From: Candidatus Hydrogenedentota bacterium
GTDB taxonomy: Bacteria > Hydrogenedentota > Hydrogenedentia > Hydrogenedentales > SLHB01
Assembly (NCBI GenBank): GCA_023384315.1
Contig: JAHDWY010000036.1
Location: 2,798 to 14,774 of the forward strand
Length of the DNA: 11,977 nucleotides
Direction: 5' to 3'
Of this stretch, positions 6,783 to 11,977 are shown piece after piece (the first letter of the stretch is position 1; each line of letters starts with the position of its first letter). The notes beneath the pieces are model-generated. The model did no database searches, was not told the DNA's origin, and saw only the letters and a list, made by a program, of their open reading frames with translations. The position numbers and the translations under genes are program-made.

Positions 6783-6797
6783 GGGAAAGTCCGCGCT

Positions 6798-6811
6798 GAT
6801 TCCGCGGAATC
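6798..6811. terminator. Perfect 14-bp palindrome between convergent genes
   Basis: GATTCCGCGGAATC is fully self-complementary. It sits in the 33-bp gap between the isocitrate dehydrogenase stop and the stop of the convergent small gene. Its position suggests a short bidirectional terminator, but it lacks a loop and T runs, so a protein-binding site or chance is possible. Confidence 0.3.
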
Positions 6812-6815
6812 GGGA

Positions 6816-7226
6816 TCACGTATCACCGAAGGCTTTCTTCGCCCTGATGACGCAGCTCGCGTCGCTGCACCCGCCGCTGTCGGTCATGATCCAACCTTCG
6901 CCGTTGCGTTCAAAACCCATTTCGACCCCCGCATACGTGGGCTCCCCCGAACTCCGGGTGTTCTTGACGAATAGGTCCACCTTTCCAAAAGCGGTACCGA
7001 AGAAAACGTACTCGCGCGCGGTGGTCACCACAGCCACGGTTGCCGTGTCTGGCTTGCCTTTGTATGGTTGGCGGTAGTGGGCTATCTCGTCCTGGGCGGA
7101 TTCGTAGAGGCTTTCCCGCAACCGGTAGTCGTCGACCGCGTGGTAGGCCCAGGCCGCGCACGTGCAAAACAGAAGGACCACCAAAATCCGGGTGCTCGCC
7201 GATAAGCGCCGCTTTTCCAATGACAT
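6816..7226 (-). CDS. Small membrane-anchored protein of unknown function (136 aa)
   Basis: I do not recognise this family. Residues 1-13 are basic and 14-29 are hydrophobic (ILVVLLFCTCAAWAY), giving an N-terminal anchor or uncleaved signal with the rest outside the cytoplasm. The outer part looks like a small beta-rich domain (TATVAVVTTAREYVFFGTAF, 61-80; YAGVEMGFERNGEGWIM, 98-114). It ends with a cysteine pair, C120 and C125, in GGCSDASC, which could form a disulfide. The start at 7226 is preferred because a purine-rich GAGGGAAG lies about five bases upstream; the frame stays open to 7301 without a comparable site. It is transcribed divergently from the large cytochrome-type gene and converges with the isocitrate dehydrogenase gene. 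No function can be assigned. Confidence 0.65.
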   Translation of the reverse strand: MSLEKRRLSASTRILVVLLFCTCAAWAYHAVDDYRLRESLYESAQDEIAHYRQPYKGKPDTATVAVVTTAREYVFFGTAFGKVDLFVKNTRSSGEPTYAGVEMGFERNGEGWIMTDSGGCSDASCVIRAKKAFGDT

Positions 7227-7335
7227 CCGGACTTCCCTCTCTGCCAGACCGTTGGCCTCAATCACGCAACCCACGTGTACATTCACAGAACCCGTGCGCA
7301 CAGGTCAGTGATTTCCATGCCGGAGACAACCTTGC

Positions 7336-7363
7336 TCGACTCGGGCACTTCATGCAGTATACT
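7336..7363 (+). promoter_or_regulatory. Candidate promoter for the large PSCyt/DUF1549/DUF1553 gene
   Basis: TCGACT (7336-7341, four of six matches to the -35 consensus) and TATACT (7358-7363, five of six to the -10) are 16 bp apart. Transcription would start near 7370, about 47 bases before the chosen start codon. The -10 box shares bases with the leftward promoter. Confidence 0.35.
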
Positions 7364-7372
7364 CGGTACTGC
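7354..7372. promoter_or_regulatory. Dyad overlapping the divergent -10 boxes (candidate operator)
   Basis: GCAGTA (7354-7359) and TACTGC (7367-7372) are perfect inverted arms with a seven-base spacer, the size of a typical dimeric repressor site. It covers both predicted -10 elements, so one bound protein could shut off both genes. No regulator gene lies in the window. Confidence 0.35.
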
Positions 7373-7384
7373 TTGGTTTGTTGA
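7356..7384 (-). promoter_or_regulatory. Candidate leftward promoter for the small membrane-anchored protein
   Basis: On the minus strand TCAACA (7379-7384, four of six) and TATACT (7356-7361, five of six) are 17 bp apart. The octamer AGTATACT (7356-7363) is a palindrome, so it supplies a -10 box on both strands. The leader to the start at 7226 would be about 120 bases. Confidence 0.33.
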
Positions 7385-7416
7385 CCCTTCGAAGCTGCAT
7401 GCAGGTGACTTACAGG

Positions 7417-10400
7417 ATGTGGAAATCGGCAATATTGGGGCGTGTCAGTATATGCGGCCGCGCGGGGCGCGGGGCGGCGATGACGTTGTCCATTCTGTGC
7501 TGCGCCACGCTGAACCTGGCAGTCTCCGATGATTCGGCTATCCAGTTCGACCGGGATATTCGCCCCATTCTCTCCGAGAATTGTTTCGTGTGCCACGGCC
7601 CGGATGCAGCCGAACGGAAGGCGGATTTGCGGCTGGACGACGGGATAGACGCCTACGAGGAACAGAAGTCCGGATTGCCGACCGTTGTTCCCGGGAGGCG
7701 AGCGCACAGCGAATTGTACCTCCGCATCGCGAGCGACGATCCGGACGAGAAGATGCCCCCCGCCGATTTCAACAAGACGCTGTCCGCCGAAGAGATCGAG
7801 TTGATCGGAGCGTGGATCGACGCCGGCGCGCAGTGGGAGCAGCATTGGTCTTTGAAACCAATGGAACGGCCTGCTATTCCCGAGGTAGGCGAGCCGGAAT
7901 GGCCGAAGAACGACATCGACTGGTTCATTCTCGCGAAGCTGGAGTCGCGCGGGCTCACACATAGCCCGGAAGCCGACCGGCGCACGTTGATCCGGAGGCT
8001 GACTTTCGACCTGCACGGATTGCCGCCGACTCCGGAGGAGGTCGACGCGTTTGTGTCCGATCCAGACCCCGATGCCTACGAGAAATTGGTCGAACGCCTG
8101 TTGGATTCCCCCCGCTATGGCGAACGTTGGGGGCGGCACTGGCTGGACGTGGTCCACTACGGCGACACGCACGGCTACGACAAGGACAAGCGGCGGGATC
8201 ACGCGTGGCCGTACCGGGACTATGTCATCCGCGCACTCAACGCGGACAAACCCTACGACCGGTTCATCCGCGAACAGATTGCGGGGGACGTGTTGTATCC
8301 GGAGGATCCGGACGGGATTGTCGCCACAGGGTTCATCGCGGCGGGGCCCTGGGATTTCGTCGGCCATGCCGAACTCCGGGAAGGCACCAAGGACAAGAAG
8401 ATCACGCGGCTGCTGGATCGCGACGACATGGTCGTGAACGCGATGGGGACCTTCATCAGCGCGACGGTGCAGTGTGCGCGGTGTCACGACCACAAGTTCG
8501 ATCCCATTTCACAAGAAGACTACTACGGTCTTCAAGCCGTATTCGCCGGTGTGGATCGGGCGGACAGAGCGTACGACACGGATGCGGCCGTTCACCACGA
8601 GCGGCGGCTCCTGGAAGCGCGGCAACGCGATTTGCTGACTCGCAAAGAGCACGTAGATTCTGTGGTGGCCGCGGTAACGAGTCCGGAAATCGAGTCGTTG
8701 GACGCGAAACTGGCTCCCCTCCGCGAAGAACGCGCGGCGTTGGAGAAGCAATCGAAGTCGAGTCCGAGCAATGGGTATCACAGCGCAATTGCGGCGTCGC
8801 AGGACACCGCGAAGTGGGTTCAAGCCGATCTGGGTGAACCTCAGGCAATCGACACGATAACGCTCGTGCCCGCGCGGCCGACCGATTTCGCCGATACACC
8901 GGGTTTTGGCTTTCCGTTGCGGTACCGGGTCGAGATCTCCGAGTCGGCGGACTTCTCGCGCAGCGTTGTTATCGAACAATTCGCCGATGCGGATGCGCCG
9001 AATCCGGGCGACAAGCCGCGCGCAGTACCGGTCGGGGGGTTGACCGCGCGGTATGTGCGCGTCACCGCGACCCGGCTCTGGGAGCGCACAGACGACTATG
9101 TGTTTGCGTTGGCGGAGTTGCAGGTGCAGGCGAACGGCGTCAACGTTGCCGAGGGCAAGCCGGTCACCGCGCTGGATTCGATCGAGGCCGGACGTTGGAG
9201 CACGAAGTACCTCGTTGACACGTTCAGCAGTAGAGCTTCACTCCTTGCCAAGAAGGATGGCGAGAGCCAACTCGCAGAAATGGATGCCGCCATCGCTGCG
9301 CTCGCCGAGGAGCGAACGCAAGCGATCGATGCCTTGCTGGATGATGCGACGAAGTCGGAACGCCGCGAAGTGAGCGAGGCGCTGGCAGAGGTTACGGCAA
9401 GGTTGGCGGCGCTGCCCGAGCCGGCGAAAGTCTACGCTGCCGCGCCGGACTTCAAGGCGCAGGGCGCCTTCACGCCGCCGGACGGGCCGCGCGAAGTTCA
9501 CGTACTCGCGCGTGGCGACGTGATGCAGCCGGGATCGGAAGCACGGCCCGGCGCGCTCGAGTGTGTCTCTTCGCTGCAACCGCGCTTCGCACTCGAGAAT
9601 CCAGACGACGAAGGCGCGCGCCGGGCAGCGCTTGCGGAGTGGATCGCCGATCCGGCCAATCCCTTTACGTGGCGGTCCATCGTGAATCGCGTGTGGCACT
9701 ATCACGTTGGGCGCGGCATCGTCGATACGCCCAACGACTTTGGCCGGATGGGGTCTCCGCCTACACATCCAGAACTGCTCGATTGGCTGGCGCTGGAGTT
9801 CCTGGATCACGGCGCGTCGTTGAAGTGGCTGCATCGCACGATCGTTACAAGCGCCACGTACCGGCAGGTCAGTCAGACCAACGAGGCCAGCGAGCAGATC
9901 GACGGCGGCAATCAGTACCTCTGGCGCATGAATCGGCGTCAACTCGATGCGGAGTCCATTCGGGACGCGGTCTTGTACGTAAGCGGCAAGCTGGACTTCA
10001 CGATGGGCGGGCCCGGTTTCGACCTGTTCGCATTCGAGGACGACCACTCGCCGCGATACCGCTACAGCGAGTTCGACGTGAACGATCCGAAGTGCTTTCG
10101 CCGCTCGGTGTACCGCTTCGTGGTGCGCAGCGTGCCCGATCCGTTTATGGAGTGCCTGGACAGCGCCGACCCGTCGCAGAACGTGCCCGTCCGAAACGAG
10201 ACACTTACCGCATTGCAGGCGCTGGCGCTCATGAACAATCCCGTGATTGTGAACCAGGCGGAATTCATGGCGGAACGCGTCGCGCGGGAAACGGACACGC
10301 CGGAAGAAGCCATCGGGTTTGCATGGCGGCTGGCGCTGAGCCGGGAGCCGACCGAGCGCGAACTGGCAGCAATAGTGCCTTACGGTGAAGAATACGGACT

Positions 10401-10455
10401 CGCCAACGCGTGCCGCGTCATCCTGAACAGCAACGAATTCATGTTCGTGGACTGA
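7417..10455 (+). CDS. Planctomycete-type cytochrome c / DUF1549 / discoidin-like / DUF1553 protein
   Basis: A 1012-residue exported multidomain protein. A basic leader with a hydrophobic run (about 22-38) is a likely signal. A PSCyt1 cytochrome-like domain follows (about 43-140) with haem motif CFVCH (56-60) and MPP at 113-115. PSCyt2/DUF1549 occupies about 165-380, starting DWFILAKLESRGL and holding a second CxxCH, CARCH (353-357). Residues 391-447 are probably coiled coil. About 450-577 resemble a discoidin (F5/8 type C) carbohydrate-binding domain (AKWVQADLGE, ARYVRVTATRLW). A second charged helical stretch (614-667) leads to PSD1/DUF1553 (about 727-1000: NPFTWRSIVNRVWHYHVGRG, HPELLDWLALEF). 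The reaction is unknown; extracellular polysaccharide breakdown with electron transfer has been proposed for such proteins. ATG 7417 has AGGTG upstream; TTG 7378, ATG 7399 and ATG 7480 are alternatives. The DUF1501 partner gene usually found beside this family is absent here. Confidence 0.93.
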   Translation: MWKSAILGRVSICGRAGRGAAMTLSILCCATLNLAVSDDSAIQFDRDIRPILSENCFVCHGPDAAERKADLRLDDGIDAYEEQKSGLPTVVPGRRAHSELYLRIASDDPDEKMPPADFNKTLSAEEIELIGAWIDAGAQWEQHWSLKPMERPAIPEVGEPEWPKNDIDWFILAKLESRGLTHSPEADRRTLIRRLTFDLHGLPPTPEEVDAFVSDPDPDAYEKLVERLLDSPRYGERWGRHWLDVVHYGDTHGYDKDKRRDHAWPYRDYVIRALNADKPYDRFIREQIAGDVLYPEDPDGIVATGFIAAGPWDFVGHAELREGTKDKKITRLLDRDDMVVNAMGTFISATVQCARCHDHKFDPISQEDYYGLQAVFAGVDRADRAYDTDAAVHHERRLLEARQRDLLTRKEHVDSVVAAVTSPEIESLDAKLAPLREERAALEKQSKSSPSNGYHSAIAASQDTAKWVQADLGEPQAIDTITLVPARPTDFADTPGFGFPLRYRVEISESADFSRSVVIEQFADADAPNPGDKPRAVPVGGLTARYVRVTATRLWERTDDYVFALAELQVQANGVNVAEGKPVTALDSIEAGRWSTKYLVDTFSSRASLLAKKDGESQLAEMDAAIAALAEERTQAIDALLDDATKSERREVSEALAEVTARLAALPEPAKVYAAAPDFKAQGAFTPPDGPREVHVLARGDVMQPGSEARPGALECVSSLQPRFALENPDDEGARRAALAEWIADPANPFTWRSIVNRVWHYHVGRGIVDTPNDFGRMGSPPTHPELLDWLALEFLDHGASLKWLHRTIVTSATYRQVSQTNEASEQIDGGNQYLWRMNRRQLDAESIRDAVLYVSGKLDFTMGGPGFDLFAFEDDHSPRYRYSEFDVNDPKCFRRSVYRFVVRSVPDPFMECLDSADPSQNVPVRNETLTALQALALMNNPVIVNQAEFMAERVARETDTPEEAIGFAWRLALSREPTERELAAIVPYGEEYGLANACRVILNSNEFMFVD

Positions 10456-10463
10456 CGAATCCG

Positions 10464-10931
10464 CTATTCGTTCGCTGCACACCACTCGAAGAGGGCGACC
10501 CACTCTTGCCGCTGCATTTGCACAAGGTCAGGGGCTCCTTGCCGGTAGCGGCGTTCGACATCAGCGATGAACTCATGCGGGTCATAACCGGGGATGGACC
10601 TCATGGCCGGATGCGCGCCAACGCGGCGGAACCAATAGTGGCTGTTGCTGAAGTCGCCCTCGCGCCGGTGCATGATGCCGTGCCAGAACGATCCGGTAGC
10701 GTCGTCGATCCCCTGGCTGATGACGTGGCTGCGGTCCAATTCGTCCACATAGAGCCATAGCCCGGCACACAACGCCGGATTCGCAGCCAGGGCCGGTTCG
10801 GCGAGGATTCGCTCGACCGTGCCGACATGTGGTGACGGCGCGGTTACAACCAAGTCCGGCATGGCCTGTTCCAACGGATATTCGGCAAGCAGCGGCGCAA
10901 CGGCGGCCGCGACCGCGTCAGCGAGCTTCAT
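10464..10931 (-). CDS. Conserved-looking protein of unknown function (155 aa)
   Basis: A soluble, probably cytoplasmic protein without signal peptide. I recall similar uncharacterised proteins in planctomycete-type genomes but cannot name the family. Its most motif-like part is rich in His, Trp and Arg: LWLYVDELDRSH (58-69) and GSFWHGIMHRREGDFSNSHY (80-99), continuing to WFRRVGAHP (100-108). The density of H, D, E and R suggests a metal or ligand site, but no known motif fits. The ATG at 10931 is chosen because GAGGAA (10939-10944) lies seven bases upstream. An alternative ATG at 10955 overlaps the preceding stop as ATGA and adds eight residues (MIDTRKYE). Either way it directly follows the PhoPQ-related gene and is probably cotranscribed and perhaps translationally coupled. 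Its end is eight bases from the end of the convergent cytochrome-type gene. Confidence 0.8.
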   Translation of the reverse strand: MKLADAVAAAVAPLLAEYPLEQAMPDLVVTAPSPHVGTVERILAEPALAANPALCAGLWLYVDELDRSHVISQGIDDATGSFWHGIMHRREGDFSNSHYWFRRVGAHPAMRSIPGYDPHEFIADVERRYRQGAPDLVQMQRQEWVALFEWCAANE

Positions 10932-10938
10932 TTCGTAT

Positions 10939-10944
10939 TTCCTC
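10939..10944 (-). promoter_or_regulatory. Ribosome binding site favouring the 10931 start
   Basis: GAGGAA on the minus strand lies seven bases before the ATG at 10931, inside the first codons of the longer reading that would start at 10955. It makes the shorter product more likely, although coupling through the ATGA overlap could allow both. Confidence 0.5.
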
Positions 10945-10951
10945 GTGTCGA

Positions 10952-11977
10952 TCATTGCGTGCCGCCGGACAAGAACCCCTTGGGGGTTACGGCTGGCGGC
11001 TCGTACTCGAAGGGTACCTCATCCGGCACGACATGCACCTGCGTCGTTACCTTCAAGGGGACGGGGCCGCCCACCGGGTAGGTGAGTTCCACGAAGAAGG
11101 CAGTCCACCCTTTTTCGGGTTCCGGCACTCGGGCAATATACACGCCGTTGCCCTGATCCTCCAGGAGCGTGCTGGTCCAAACCTTGCCAATGGTATCGAC
11201 GCGGAAATCGCGGGCGTCGGGATTGGTGGCCTGCCAGAGGCGTACGGCGCTCGGCTTGTCGACCACGATGACGCGGATAGAATCGTCATTCGCAAGCGAC
11301 CAACGAAACCGCGGCCGCGGCGTGTCGTTCAGTACGGTCCCATAAAAGGCCATGAGCGATTCCACCGCATCCGTATCGTCAAGTGAGTGGTCGGCGTTGG
11401 GCACGTAGCGCAAGTAGGTTTCGCCGGGCAGATTCTCATAATAGAACTGGGCGGAGTCGGGCAAAAAGAACTGATCGCCCGTGGCGTTCATGAGGAGCTT
11501 CGGCATGGTATACCTCGAACGGTACTCATAGGGTTCCACGATCTTCAGCAGCGATTCGTATTCCGGAGTGCCCATCCAATCCATGATTCCCATTTCGACG
11601 TAGTCGTCCACGGCAGGCGCCCAGAAGCCGTAGACCTCCCAGTGGTGCATGAATGAGGGAACGACGTTCAGCATGTCGATCACAATGGGCACGATGGCTA
11701 CGACCCGATCATCGACGGCGGCGGTGGTCCACGTGGTCCAGCCGCGCTTGGACCCCCCGGCAACCACGAATTGGTCGACGGTGGCATTGCCGCCTTCGGG
11801 ACTCGCCAGTACGGACGTGATCGTATCCATGGCGCGAACGGCGCTCTTGGTCATAGGCAGGCGCGCGGGCCAGTTGTCGTCGCCGGTCCGCATGTACTTG
11901 TCCCACGTGTAGGCGATGAGCGAGTCCTCGCTACGACCTTCTGTTTCGCCGGCAAAGACGAGGGGCTGATTGGGAAC
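10952..11977 (-). CDS. PhoPQ-activated pathogenicity-related family protein (5' part outside window)
   Basis: The visible 341 C-terminal residues match the PhoPQ_related (PqaA-type) family, an alpha/beta-hydrolase-like group named after a Salmonella gene but common in environmental bacteria. The frame is open to the window edge, starting VPNQPLVF. Typical blocks are LPMTKSAVRAMD (40-51 of the visible part) and FVVAGGSKRGWTTW (70-83), where S76 is the candidate nucleophile. A candidate acid, D168, lies in MNATGDQFFLPDS and a candidate base, H197, in NADHSL; together these form a plausible Ser-Asp-His triad. A beta-rich tail follows (about 225-325). Full-length family members have roughly 450-500 residues, so about a third is missing, including any signal peptide. 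Substrate and reaction are unknown. The gene ends in an ATGA overlap with a possible start of the next gene. The name does not imply virulence here. Confidence 0.88.
   Translation of the reverse strand, partial: VPNQPLVFAGETEGRSEDSLIAYTWDKYMRTGDDNWPARLPMTKSAVRAMDTITSVLASPEGGNATVDQFVVAGGSKRGWTTWTTAAVDDRVVAIVPIVIDMLNVVPSFMHHWEVYGFWAPAVDDYVEMGIMDWMGTPEYESLLKIVEPYEYRSRYTMPKLLMNATGDQFFLPDSAQFYYENLPGETYLRYVPNADHSLDDTDAVESLMAFYGTVLNDTPRPRFRWSLANDDSIRVIVVDKPSAVRLWQATNPDARDFRVDTIGKVWTSTLLEDQGNGVYIARVPEPEKGWTAFFVELTYPVGGPVPLKVTTQVHVVPDEVPFEYEPPAVTPKGFLSGGTQ

Noticed and set aside
7378..7416. TTG or early ATG start for the cytochrome-type protein
   Set aside because: TTG at 7378 lacks a ribosome binding site, and the extra 13 residues would lengthen the leader before the hydrophobic signal core. 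It would also leave a very short 5' leader after the predicted start near 7370.
7258..10503. Long leftward open frames opposite the cytochrome-type gene (7258-8493 and 9238-10503)
   Set aside because: They are Arg/Val/His-rich shadow translations without family motifs, lying antisense to a well-supported 1012-residue protein.

Overview
The window looks like chromosomal DNA of a GC-rich environmental bacterium from the Planctomycetota/PVC group or a neighbouring lineage such as Hydrogenedentota. The main pointer is the c-type cytochrome/DUF1549/DUF1553 protein at 7417-10455, an architecture typical of those phyla. A ceramidase-like hydrolase, a PhoPQ-related esterase-like protein, a GH88-like hydrolase and a Gfo/Idh/MocA oxidoreductase fit the same gene pool. 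The phylum is inferred from gene content; no marker gene or rRNA is present. I see no tRNA, rRNA, CRISPR array, transposase, phage gene or defence system.

Left arm (1-4841, minus strand, read right to left). A bile-acid:sodium-symporter-family (BASS) transporter (3891-4841) is followed by a candidate promoter and four closely spaced genes. These are a GH88-like unsaturated glycuronyl hydrolase, a 114-residue three-helix membrane protein of unknown function, a Gfo/Idh/MocA oxidoreductase, and a secreted ceramidase-fold protein cut by the window edge. Gaps are 31-68 bp, so they may form one operon for breaking down an uronate-containing sugar or glycoconjugate.

Centre (4842-7226). A 390-bp gap between the transporter and a rightward gene pair holds two ~88-bp direct repeats, each with a GNRA-like hairpin, and a good extended -10 promoter. 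The rightward pair is a small GlcG/HbpS-fold protein and an NAD-type isocitrate dehydrogenase, separated by a terminator-like hairpin. A convergent gene at 6816-7226 encodes a small membrane-anchored protein of unknown function.

Right arm (7227-11977). Candidate divergent promoters overlap at a palindromic -10 element, with a dyad on top. They would drive the small membrane protein leftward and the 1012-residue multidomain cytochrome protein rightward. The latter converges, eight bases apart, on a leftward pair: a PhoPQ-related protein (5' part outside the window) and a small conserved-looking unknown gene behind it, overlapping or almost overlapping its end.

No clearly new multi-gene system is evident. 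The points most worth a second look are the paired repeats, the shared divergent promoter with its dyad, the candidate GH88-led operon, and the unknown gene coupled to the PhoPQ-related gene.
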